Shown here: positions 1 through 5,909 of the stretch, in pieces
How positions within the stretch are numbered: position 1 is the stretch's first letter
How the letters are laid out: every line of letters begins with the position of its first letter
Assembly: GCA_040507895.1 (NCBI GenBank)
Contig: JBEVNX010000036.1
Span: 1-6,865, forward strand
DNA from: JBEVNX01 sp040507895
Lineage (GTDB): Bacteria; Desulfobacterota; Binatia; JACPRU01
DNA length: 6,865 bases
Direction of reading: 5' to 3'
Notes under the pieces: model-generated
What the model was told of the DNA's origin: nothing
Databases searched by the model: none
What the model saw: the letters and a program-made list of their open reading frames with translations, nothing else
Program-made: the position numbers and the translations under genes

Positions 1-874
1 TCACGACGGTTGGCTAGCGGCGACGACCCCGGTGACCATCCCGTGGGAACTGAGCACCGCTACGCCTCCGGACGTGATTACTGGCTACAAATGGGAGCTC
101 TACAACATCAAAGAGGACGTCACCGAGGCCAACGATCTCGCTGCCAAGATGCCGGACAAGCTCAAGCAATTGCAGGACGTCTTCTACGCCGAGGCGAAGA
201 AGTACGATGTGCTGCCGCTCGACAACTCGACGCTCGCACGTTTCGTCACGCCGCGTCCGAGCGCCACGGCGGGACGGAAGGTCTTCACCTATTCGGGCGA
301 ATTGACCGGCGTGCCGGCCAGCGCCGCCCCGAACATTCTGGACAAGTCTTACACCATTACCGCCGAGGTCGAGATTCCCGAAGGCGGCGCTGAAGGCATG
401 ATCGTAACCGAGGGCGGGCGCTTCGGCGGCTACGGCTTGTTCCTGAGCAAGGGAGAGCTCGGAATCGGCCGCGGCAAGGTGGTGTTTCTCTACAACCTGC
501 TCGATCTCAAGCGGACGACGTGGGAAGGGCCGGAGTTGAGGGCCGGCAAGCACACCATCGTGTTCGACTTCAAGTTCGACGGCCCCGGTCTCGGCAAGGG
601 CGGCACGGGCGTACTGTCCGTGGACGGCAAGGAAGTGGCCAGGAACTCCATGGAACACACTACCCCCGTCATGTTCCCCGAAGACGAAGACTTCGACGTC
701 GGGCAGGATACTCGCACCCCGCTGGCGTTGATCGAGTATCGCTACGAATGTCCGTTCAAGTTCACGGGCGAGATCAACAAGCTGACCTTCGACCTCGGCC
801 CGGTGCAGTACACGGAAGCGGAGCGGAAGCAGCTCCCGGCCATTGCCGACCGGGTTGCCCGCGCCAAGGACTGA
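1..874 (+). CDS. Arylsulfatase, C-terminal part (5' end outside window)
   Basis: The frame is open from the first full codon (base 2) to a TGA at 872-874, giving about 290 residues. It begins HDGWLAATTPV and continues into WELYNIKED and NDLAAKMPDKLKQLQDVF. This is the conserved end of the bacterial arylsulfatase alpha/beta domain, in which the substrate strand and helix precede the C-terminal extension. From about visible residue 90 (TPRPSATAGR, FTYSG) it has the beta-sandwich tail of the long soil-bacterial arylsulfatases, with GGRFGGYGLFL, YNLLDL, GKHTIVFDFKFDGPG, GKGGTGVLSVDGKEVA and FTGEINKLTFDLGP. The family hydrolyses sulfate esters using a formylglycine made from a Cys or Ser in the N-terminal CxPxR-type motif. 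That motif lies upstream and cannot be checked. The GTG at 32 is internal because homology begins before it. The family assignment is firm; the substrate is unknown. Confidence 0.9.
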   Translation, partial: HDGWLAATTPVTIPWELSTATPPDVITGYKWELYNIKEDVTEANDLAAKMPDKLKQLQDVFYAEAKKYDVLPLDNSTLARFVTPRPSATAGRKVFTYSGELTGVPASAAPNILDKSYTITAEVEIPEGGAEGMIVTEGGRFGGYGLFLSKGELGIGRGKVVFLYNLLDLKRTTWEGPELRAGKHTIVFDFKFDGPGLGKGGTGVLSVDGKEVARNSMEHTTPVMFPEDEDFDVGQDTRTPLALIEYRYECPFKFTGEINKLTFDLGPVQYTEAERKQLPAIADRVARAKD

Positions 875-888
875 GCGTTGCCGGCGCG

Positions 889-1068
889 ATGACGACGGTG
901 CTCATTCTCGCCGCTGTCGGCGAAGGCGCCGCTGGTGTGTCGCTGCTCATCGTTCCGTCGCTAGTTGGGCAGTTGTTGTTCGGCGCGGACCTTACCGGCA
1001 TGGCCATACCGCTAGCGCGCGTAGCCGGCATCGCGCTGATCGGGTTGACGCGCTGCTTCGCGAACTGA
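889..1068 (+). CDS. Small hydrophobic membrane protein, probably a truncated remnant
   Basis: This ORF encodes 59 residues from an ATG at 889, 14 bases after the arylsulfatase stop, with no clear ribosome binding site. It has two hydrophobic segments (about residues 4-22 and 37-53) joined by a loop containing VPSLVGQLLFGADLTG, followed by ARVAGIALIGL. This resembles the N-terminal half of small uncharacterised integral membrane proteins of roughly 120-130 residues with four membrane segments. In those, the ARVAGIAL helix is followed by a Trp/Pro-containing loop and two more helices. Here the reading ends abruptly in TRCFAN after the second helix. None of the three frames over the next 75 bases restores the missing half. 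It is therefore probably a truncated gene or pseudogene, although a functional 59-residue protein cannot be excluded. The family recollection is from memory. Confidence 0.5.
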   Translation: MTTVLILAAVGEGAAGVSLLIVPSLVGQLLFGADLTGMAIPLARVAGIALIGLTRCFAN

Positions 1069-1143
1069 TGGCGTATCGCGAATTGCGGGTAACCAAGCTC
1101 TCCTGGATCGTCACCGCCGCGCGGACGTGAGCTCTAGAAATCC

Positions 1144-1758
1144 ATGACTCCGGCACGACAAGCACTCGACCGGCTCCGAGACGGGAACCGCAGGTTCACC
1201 TCGGACACGCGCCTCTCCAACGCCTTCGTCAGCCGCCACCGGCGCGCCGAGCTCGCGAAGAGCCAGCAACCCTTCGCGATCATCCTCGGATGCTCCGATT
1301 CGCGCGTTCCCGCCGAGATCGTCTTCGATCAGGGCCTGGGAGACCTGTTCGTGATTCGCGTGGCGGGAAACATCGTGGCGCCTTCCCAGGTCGGCAGCGT
1401 CGAATTCGCCGCCGCGCGCTTCGACACGCGCCTGGTGGTCGTGCTTGGCCACTCTCAATGCGGAGCCATCCTGGCGACCCTCGAGGAGCTCCGCAGGCCG
1501 ACGCAGAACCAGTCTCGCAATTTGCGCGCGATCGTCGATCGCGTGCGGCCATCGATCGAGGGGCTGCTCGAGGCCGTCGATTTTCACGATGAGAACGTTC
1601 TGGTGAAGCAGGCGGTTCGAGCCAACATTCGTGCGTCCGTGAACCATCTGCGACACGGCTCGGAGGTGCTCGAGCAAATGATTGAAGGCGATGGCCTCGT
1701 GGTCGTCGGCGCGGAATATTCTCTGGAGACCGGTGAGGTCGAATTCTTCTATGAGTGA
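1144..1758 (+). CDS. Beta-class carbonic anhydrase
   Basis: This 204-residue protein has every hallmark of beta-carbonic anhydrases, the zinc enzymes that interconvert CO2 and bicarbonate in the cytoplasm. The N-terminal helix (LDRLRDGNRRF, residues 8-18) is followed by GCSDSRVPAE at 49-58, which supplies zinc ligand Cys50 and the Asp52-Arg54 dyad. Next come DQGLGDLFVIRVAGN at 62-76, GSVEFA at 84-89 and GHSQCGA at 102-108, with ligands His103 and Cys106. The C-terminus (GLVVVGAEYSLETGEVEFF) is the usual final strand, and the length is typical. There is no signal peptide. The ATG at 1144 has only a weak upstream Shine-Dalgarno. The stop overlaps the GTG of the cyclase gene by four bases, or lies 11 bases before an alternative GTG at 1770. 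Either arrangement points to co-translation. All catalytic residues are intact. Confidence 0.96.
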   Translation: MTPARQALDRLRDGNRRFTSDTRLSNAFVSRHRRAELAKSQQPFAIILGCSDSRVPAEIVFDQGLGDLFVIRVAGNIVAPSQVGSVEFAAARFDTRLVVVLGHSQCGAILATLEELRRPTQNQSRNLRAIVDRVRPSIEGLLEAVDFHDENVLVKQAVRANIRASVNHLRHGSEVLEQMIEGDGLVVVGAEYSLETGEVEFFYE

Positions 1759-3113
1759 AGGCCGCTGAAGTGGACTTTCCGCAGACGAAGTACGCGAGAA
1801 GCAAGGAGGGGAACGTCGCCTATCAAGTCATCGGCGACGGCCCGGGGGACCTCGTCTTTATTCCCTGGTGGGCCACCAACGTGGAGATCATGTGGGAAGA
1901 GCCTTCGATCGCGCGCTTCTTGAACCGGCTGGCGGGCTTCAGTCGGCTCATCTGCTTCGACAAGCGCGGGGCGGGAGTGTCGGACCCCGTGCCGCTCGCC
2001 GCGCTGCCGACGCTCGAGCAGTGGAGCGACGACGTGCGCACCGTCATGGAGGCCGCGGGCTCGCGGCGCGCGGCGCTACTCGGGTTCGCGCATGGAGGAC
2101 AGATGGCGATGCTTTTTGCCGCCACCTATCCGCACCAAACCTCGGCGCTGATTCTTCTCGATTCGTTCGCGTGCCAGTTCGGAAACGACAATCCCCCCTG
2201 GAGCTTCTCGCTGGGTCTCGTGCCGCATTCCTTCGACGAGATCGAAGAGCTTTGGGGTACCGGGCTCAACCTCGAAGTGTTCGCCCCGCGCGCGTGCCAC
2301 GACGAGCGCTTCCGGCGCTGGTACGGTCGCTACGAGCGGCTCTCGCTCTCGCCGCGCATGGTACGCGCGGTCGTCGCCTCGGACTTCGAAAAGGACCTGC
2401 GCGGTGTCCTGCCGGCGATCCGGGTGCCGACGCTCGTGCTCCACCGCGCGGGCAACCGCTTCATCGACGTCCGCCACGGCCGCTATCTCGCCGAGCACAT
2501 CCCGGGCGCGAAGCTCGTCGAGCTGCCGGGCGACGACCATCTCTTCCACTTGGGCGAAACCGAGACCATGCTGAACGAGATGGAGGAGTTCCTGACCGGA
2601 GAGCGCCCGGTGCCGGAGATCGACCGCGTGCTGGCGACCGTGCTCTTCACGGACATCGTCGCCTCGACCGAGCGGGCCGCGGCCCTCGGCGATCACGCCT
2701 GGCGCTCGCTGCTGGACGCGCACCACGACGTGGCACGGCGCGAGCTCGAGCGTCACCGCGGCCGTGAGGTCGAATTCGTCGGCGACGGCCTCCTCGCCAC
2801 GTTCGACGGGCCCGCGAGGGCGATCCGCTGCGCCTGTGCGATCGCCGACGCCGAGCGCGTGCTCGGTATCGAGATCCGCGCGGGCTTGCACACGGGTGAG
2901 ATCGAGCTCGCCGGCAGCTCCGTTCGCGGCATCGCCGTGCACATCGGCGCGCGCGTGGCGGCGGAGGCGGGGCCGGGCGAGGTGTTGGTCTCGAGCACGG
3001 TGAAGGACCTCGTCGCGGGCTCCGGGCTCCGCTTCGTCGACTGCGGTCTGCGCGTGCTCAAGGGCGTTCCCGATGAATGGCGGCTCTACCGGGTGGATCC
3101 TCACTCGCTATAG
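1755..3113 (+). CDS. Alpha/beta-hydrolase fused to class III nucleotide cyclase
   Basis: This is a 452-residue, two-domain cytoplasmic protein with the architecture of mycobacterial Rv1900c (LipJ). Residues about 10-285 are an alpha/beta-hydrolase fold (YARSKEGNVAYQVIGDGPGDLVF, FDKRGAGVSD, LLGFAHGGQMAMLFAATYP, GDDHLFHLGE). The nucleophile-elbow position holds Ala112 where Ser is expected, and the usual acidic residue in the GDR motif is Asn234. His262 is kept, so the domain is probably not a working hydrolase. Residues about 292-447 are the cyclase homology domain. It has the metal-binding Asp300 (LFTDIVAST) and Asp344 (VGDG), and Arg400 in GIAVHIGARV aligns with the transition-state Arg. The purine-specifying position, usually Lys in adenylate cyclases, is Glu340, and the partner position is Ser389. 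The domain makes a cyclic nucleotide, so cGMP is possible. An alternative GTG at 1770 has a better-placed GAAGG and begins closer to where homologs start. Confidence 0.93.
   Translation: MKAAEVDFPQTKYARSKEGNVAYQVIGDGPGDLVFIPWWATNVEIMWEEPSIARFLNRLAGFSRLICFDKRGAGVSDPVPLAALPTLEQWSDDVRTVMEAAGSRRAALLGFAHGGQMAMLFAATYPHQTSALILLDSFACQFGNDNPPWSFSLGLVPHSFDEIEELWGTGLNLEVFAPRACHDERFRRWYGRYERLSLSPRMVRAVVASDFEKDLRGVLPAIRVPTLVLHRAGNRFIDVRHGRYLAEHIPGAKLVELPGDDHLFHLGETETMLNEMEEFLTGERPVPEIDRVLATVLFTDIVASTERAAALGDHAWRSLLDAHHDVARRELERHRGREVEFVGDGLLATFDGPARAIRCACAIADAERVLGIEIRAGLHTGEIELAGSSVRGIAVHIGARVAAEAGPGEVLVSSTVKDLVAGSGLRFVDCGLRVLKGVPDEWRLYRVDPHSL
1757..1761 (+). promoter_or_regulatory. Possible ribosome binding site for the alternative cyclase start
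   Basis: GAAGG lies 8 bases before the in-frame GTG at 1770, within the end of the carbonic anhydrase gene. A start there would give a protein beginning at residue 6 of the longer reading (VDFPQTKYARS), close to the usual N-terminus of hydrolase-cyclase fusions. The GTG at 1755 instead has only a GGTGAGG about 16 bases upstream, which is far, and would rely on termination-coupled re-initiation. Confidence 0.4.
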
Positions 3114-3128
3114 CCGCGATGCGACTGC

Positions 3129-3132
3129 GAGG
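3129..3132 (+). promoter_or_regulatory. Ribosome binding site of the DUF2277 gene
   Basis: GAGG sits 7 bases before the ATG at 3140. This selects that ATG over the upstream in-frame ATG at 3077, which lies inside the cyclase coding region and would add 21 residues unlike the family. Confidence 0.6.
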
Positions 3133-3139
3133 ACTGGTC

Positions 3140-3427
3140 ATGTGTCGAAGCATCAAGACCCTCCACAACTTCAAGCCGCCCGCCACCGATGAAGAGATCC
3201 GCGCTTCGTCGCTGCAATTCGTGCGAAAGCTGAGCGGGTTTACCCGGCCGTCCAAGGCCAACGAGCGGGCTTTCGCTCGCGGCGTGGATGAGGTCGCCCG
3301 AGCGGCGCGGGAGCTCATCGATTCTCTGGTCACCGACGCACAGCCGCGCGACCGCGAAGTCGAGGCCGCGAAGGCGCGCGCCAGGGCGCGACGTGGCGCG
3401 CAGGCCGCGGCGAGGATGCCGTCGTAG
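3140..3427 (+). CDS. DUF2277 family protein
   Basis: This 95-residue protein begins MCRSIKTLHNFKPPATDEEI and continues ASSLQFVRKLSGFTRPSKANERAF. That is the characteristic N-terminus of DUF2277, a small soluble family of unknown function in GC-rich bacteria. After a helical middle (DEVARAARELIDSLVT, about residues 54-69) comes PRDREVEAAKARARARRG, a basic, charged C-terminal helix that is also typical. The length is normal for the family. Cys2 follows the initiator Met, so Met removal would expose an N-terminal Cys. There is no signal peptide or membrane segment. The gene lies 26 bases after the cyclase stop and 21 bases before the next gene, consistent with one transcript. No role can be assigned from sequence. 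Confidence 0.85.
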   Translation: MCRSIKTLHNFKPPATDEEIRASSLQFVRKLSGFTRPSKANERAFARGVDEVARAARELIDSLVTDAQPRDREVEAAKARARARRGAQAAARMPS

Positions 3428-3448
3428 AGCGGACGGCCGAGCGCGCCC

Positions 3449-4144
3449 ATGGACTGGATATCGATTGCTTCGGCTGCGATCGCGGGCGTTGCCGGCGCCT
3501 TGATCGCCACCGCGACGGTGGGCCGGTGGCGCGACCGCCCGGTTGCGTTCATCGCAGTCATGGTCGCGTCGTTCACCGTGCTCAACGTGCTCTCGGAGAT
3601 GTTCCTTCTGCCGCGCATTCATCGGATGCGAGGAGCCGTGCAGGTGGAGCGCTCCGCGAGCCGCGAATGGACCCTCACCCGCATCGATGACTCGGCGCTG
3701 TCGTTGTCCTTGCCGGGGCCGCTGACGCCGCGGCCGATCGCGCTGCCGGGCGACGCGCAGGCCTCGATGTCGCGCTTCAGCGTCTCGACCTGGGAAGGAG
3801 ACGGCATAAACATCGCGGTCAGCCACGTCGTCTCGAAGCCCGGCGTCCCGACCAGTCTGAACGGCGCGATCGAAGGCGCGCTGAAAAACCTACGCAAGAT
3901 GAGCGGGGCGAGTGTCGAGGAGACTCGCCGGCCTTGGCAGCTCGACGGCCGAGCGGGCGTCATCGTCGATCTCCGCATCCTCGCGCCGAACGACGAGACG
4001 GTCGGGCACTCTCTCTTCCTCACCGAGGGACCCGAGCTCTGGCAAGTGCTCATCCTCCACAAGCCGGAGCAAACCGCGGGAGAGAGAGTGACCGCTCGGC
4101 TGATCGAGTCGGCACGGTTCGATCGGCCGGCGTCCGCGCAGTAA
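3449..4144 (+). CDS. Unrecognised protein with two N-terminal membrane helices
   Basis: I do not recognise the family of this 231-residue protein. Two hydrophobic helices (about residues 4-24 and 32-54) are separated by the basic turn GRWRDR, and the second ends in LLPRIHRMRG. The basic turn suggests that both termini face out and the loop faces in, so the remaining ~170 residues may be extracytoplasmic. That region has alternating strand-like stretches: REWTLTRIDDSALSLSLPGP, FSVSTWEGDGINIAVSHVVS, GRAGVIVDLRI, and ETVGHSLFLTEGPELWQVLI. It looks like a small alpha/beta domain resembling those that follow lipid or membrane anchors, and has no catalytic motif that I can name. The start ATG has no strong ribosome binding site. 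It is 21 bases after DUF2277 and 18 bases before the DUF2784 gene, so it is probably part of the same operon. Codon usage supports a real gene. Confidence 0.75.
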   Translation: MDWISIASAAIAGVAGALIATATVGRWRDRPVAFIAVMVASFTVLNVLSEMFLLPRIHRMRGAVQVERSASREWTLTRIDDSALSLSLPGPLTPRPIALPGDAQASMSRFSVSTWEGDGINIAVSHVVSKPGVPTSLNGAIEGALKNLRKMSGASVEETRRPWQLDGRAGVIVDLRILAPNDETVGHSLFLTEGPELWQVLILHKPEQTAGERVTARLIESARFDRPASAQ

Positions 4145-4162
4145 GAAAGCGATCGGCGCCTT

Positions 4163-4531
4163 ATGGTGTACCGTGGTCTTGCCGACGCCGTGTTGCTCGT
4201 GCACCTGGCGTTTGTGGTCTTCGTCGTGGCCGGCGGCTTGCTCGTACTTCGGTGGCCGCGCGCCGCGTGGGTCCACGTTCCGGCAGCGCTCTGGGGAGTG
4301 GTCGTCGAGTGGTCGGGATCCCTGTGCCCGCTGACGCCTCTCGAGCTGACGCTTCGCCGCTGGGGCGGCGAGGCGGGATACAGCGGCGGGTTCGTCGAGC
4401 ACTACGTGTTGCCGGTGCTCTATCCCGCCACGCTCACCCGCGGCGTCCAGCTCGCACTCGGCGGTCTGGTCGTGGCGATCAACGCGGTCGTCTACTCGGC
4501 GGCGCTCGCGTGTTCAGCGAGACGTTCCTGA
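4163..4531 (+). CDS. DUF2784 family membrane protein
   Basis: This 122-residue integral membrane protein matches DUF2784. It opens with YRGLADAVLLVHLAFVVFVVAGG (membrane segment about 7-29) and continues RWPRAAWVHVPAALWGVVVEWSG (second segment about 34-52). It then has the family motifs CPLTPLE at residues 55-61 and GYSGGFVEHYVLPVLYP at 72-88, and ends in a further hydrophobic segment (about 95-115). The length is normal and the function is unknown. The conserved Cys, Glu and His residues are suggestive of metal or redox chemistry, but this is only speculation. It is the last gene of the plus-strand unit and ends 19 bases before the stop of the convergent HAD gene. Confidence 0.88.
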   Translation: MVYRGLADAVLLVHLAFVVFVVAGGLLVLRWPRAAWVHVPAALWGVVVEWSGSLCPLTPLELTLRRWGGEAGYSGGFVEHYVLPVLYPATLTRGVQLALGGLVVAINAVVYSAALACSARRS

Positions 4532-4550
4532 ACGGTCGCCGAGCTCCGCT

Positions 4551-5276
4551 TCACGGGATGAGCGTCAGCAGCTCGGGGATGCTCCTGATCACGTGGGCCG
4601 GCTCGGCGACGTCGAATCGCGGCTCGCGGTCGCCACGGTGCCAGAGGAGCACGGAGCGTAGTCCCGCGCGATTCGCGCCCGCGATATCCTGCGGGAGCGA
4701 GTCACCGACGAAGAGCGCCTCGCGGGGCTCGCATTGCGCGCGGCGAAGGGCCTCGGCGAAGATCCCCGCGTCGGGCTTGCACGAGCCCGCCTCCTCGCTC
4801 GACAGCAGCCAGTCGAAGTAGCGCTCGAGGCCGGCGAGATCGCCCAAGTGGCGAAGCTGGTCGGCGTCGATGTTGCTGACGATGCCGAGCATGAACCCGC
4901 GGCGGCGAAGCTCCGTCAGCGTGTCGACCACGCCCCCGCGAAGCTGGAAATCGCGCTGGTGAAGCCGCCACTGCATCTCGCGGTAGCGCTCGAGGTGCTC
5001 GGGCTCCGCGCTGCGGCCGAGCTCACGAAGCATCGCCACGACCGCGTCGCGGAACATGTCCCTGTGGAGGTAGAAGCTGCGCGCGAGATAGCCGCGGAAG
5101 ACCTCGCGGAGCGCCGCGCGATACGCGCGTTGCACGTCGCCGACAGGAGCGTGGGCGCCGGCGAGCTGCGCGAGCATCATCAGGCTCTCTTGATCGCCCG
5201 GTGCGAGCGTCTCGTAGTCGTAGAGCGTGCCTCCGAAATCGAACAGCACCGCGCGGACCGGAGCGCGATCGCTCAC
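4551..5276 (-). CDS. HAD-superfamily hydrolase (subfamily I)
   Basis: This 241-residue protein carries the four HAD motifs. Motif I is VLFDFGGTLYD, with nucleophile Asp13. Motif II is GIVSN (Ser134) and motif III is CKPDAGIF (Lys167). Motif IV is VGDSLPQD, with Asp192 and Asp197 for the metal. Residues about 20-110 form the helical cap (C1 type). Motif I lacks the second Asp usual in phosphatases (DxDGT), having Gly15 instead, so activity could be altered. The substrate cannot be deduced. The start chosen is the GTG at 5276, which has GGAG 7 bases upstream and leads directly into VRAVLFDF. The frame stays open for another 444 bases upstream, but that stretch is a shadow of the redoxin gene. 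The GTG overlaps the redoxin stop by four bases, so the two are translationally coupled. Confidence 0.9.
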   Translation of the reverse strand: MSDRAPVRAVLFDFGGTLYDYETLAPGDQESLMMLAQLAGAHAPVGDVQRAYRAALREVFRGYLARSFYLHRDMFRDAVVAMLRELGRSAEPEHLERYREMQWRLHQRDFQLRGGVVDTLTELRRRGFMLGIVSNIDADQLRHLGDLAGLERYFDWLLSSEEAGSCKPDAGIFAEALRRAQCEPREALFVGDSLPQDIAGANRAGLRSVLLWHRGDREPRFDVAEPAHVIRSIPELLTLIP

Positions 5277-5860
5277 GCCCGTGCTCCGAAGTGGGCCGGA
5301 GCGTTGCCCGGCTTCCACTTGATGTTGCAGCCGAGGCTCGGCCGTTGATCCGGCGCGATCGGCCGTTCCGACAACAGCGCATCGCACGCCGCGCGCAGAT
5401 CCTTGCCGGTCACCGCGACTCCGTTGCCTGGCCTGCTGTCGTCGAACTGGCCGCGATAGACGAGCCGCCGGGCGCTGTCGAAGAGAAAGAAATCCGGTGT
5501 GCATGCGGCGGCGTAAGCCTTCGCGACCGCCTGGGGCTCGTCGTAAAGATAGGGAAACACGTAACCGTAGCGCGCCTTCTCGACTTTCATCTTCTCGGGG
5601 CTGTCGTCGGGATATGCCGCGGCGTCGTTGGCATTGATGGCGACGATGGCCAGGCCCTTCGACCGATACTCGCGCGCGAACTCGGCGAGGCCCTCGCGGA
5701 TATGCTGGACATAAGGACAATGGTTGCAGAGAAACATCACGAGCAGGCCCGCTGCGCCCGCGTGGTCGTCACGCGAGACCTGCGTACCGTCGGTGTCCGG
5801 CAGACGGAAGTCCGGAGCCGGGGTGCCGAGTGCGAGCATTGTCGACGGTGTCTTGGCCAT
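5273..5860 (-). CDS. Thioredoxin-fold redoxin (AhpC/TSA-like)
   Basis: This 195-residue soluble protein belongs to the thioredoxin superfamily. After MLALGTPAPDFRLPDTDG (peroxiredoxin-like N-terminus) comes VMFLCNHCPYVQHI, with the Cys45-x-x-Cys48 redox centre at the start of the first helix. AIVAINANDAAAYPDDSPEKM follows at about 71-91. ACTPDFFLFD (about 119-128) holds the cis-Pro122 loop with Cys120 before it, and the C-terminus SLGCNIKWKPGNAP adds Cys178. This pattern is that of the standalone family annotated as thioredoxin family or redoxin-domain proteins, whose substrate is not established. There is no signal peptide, so it is probably cytoplasmic. The start is the ATG at 5860, supported by an AGGAGG four bases upstream. 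The internal ATG at 5839 has none. It lies 49 bases after the methyltransferase stop and overlaps the HAD gene. Confidence 0.93.
   Translation of the reverse strand: MAKTPSTMLALGTPAPDFRLPDTDGTQVSRDDHAGAAGLLVMFLCNHCPYVQHIREGLAEFAREYRSKGLAIVAINANDAAAYPDDSPEKMKVEKARYGYVFPYLYDEPQAVAKAYAAACTPDFFLFDSARRLVYRGQFDDSRPGNGVAVTGKDLRAACDALLSERPIAPDQRPSLGCNIKWKPGNAPAHFGARA
5284..5287 (-). promoter_or_regulatory. Ribosome binding site of the HAD gene
   Basis: On the minus strand, GGAG lies 7 bases before the GTG at 5276, inside the end of the redoxin gene. It decides the start within a frame that is open for a much longer distance upstream. Confidence 0.65.
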
Positions 5861-5864
5861 GGCG

Positions 5865-5870
5865 CCTCCT
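5865..5870 (-). promoter_or_regulatory. Ribosome binding site of the redoxin gene
   Basis: On the minus strand, a perfect AGGAGG sits four bases before the ATG at 5860. This is a strong but slightly close match and fixes the redoxin start. Confidence 0.75.
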
Positions 5871-5909
5871 AGGAATCTCGAAGAACAGCCGCCGGATCGG
5901 TCCAGTCGA

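Noticed and set aside
32..34. GTG as the start of the sulfatase gene
   Set aside because: The frame is open to the window edge and conserved sulfatase sequence (HDGWLAATTP) precedes it, so the gene is truncated by the window.
1045..1073. TTGACG as a possible -35 promoter element before the carbonic anhydrase
   Set aside because: No acceptable -10 hexamer lies 16-18 bases downstream (it reads ATGGCG). The nearest TAT-like sequence is about 23 bases away.
843..1130. 95-residue plus-strand frame overlapping the small membrane ORF
   Set aside because: Its first two thirds are Arg-rich shadow sequence of other frames. The tail (ELMAYRELRVTKLSW) does not match anything I recognise and does not complete the truncated gene.
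2076..3104. 342-residue open frame on the minus strand opposite the cyclase
   Set aside because: It is antisense to a gene with clear domain motifs, is rich in Arg, Ala and Glu without recognisable motifs, and is the type of shadow frame expected in GC-rich DNA.
3101..3826. 241-residue minus-strand frame across DUF2277 and the membrane-anchored gene
   Set aside because: It lies opposite two better-supported genes and shows low-complexity Arg/Gly/His composition with no family resemblance.
4539..4576. Inverted repeat CCGAGCT / AGCTCGG at the convergent gene ends, as a bidirectional terminator
   Set aside because: The stem is only 7 bases, built on a common AGCT palindrome, with a 24-base loop and no T-run, and it extends into the HAD coding end.
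5277..5720. N-terminal extension of the HAD gene by 148 residues
   Set aside because: The extra sequence is Arg-rich, unlike any HAD domain, and is out of frame over the redoxin gene. The GTG at 5276 with its GGAG is the sensible start.
5201..5872. 223-residue plus-strand frame opposite the redoxin gene
   Set aside because: The redoxin on the other strand has an intact CxxC motif and a perfect AGGAGG. This frame has no motifs.
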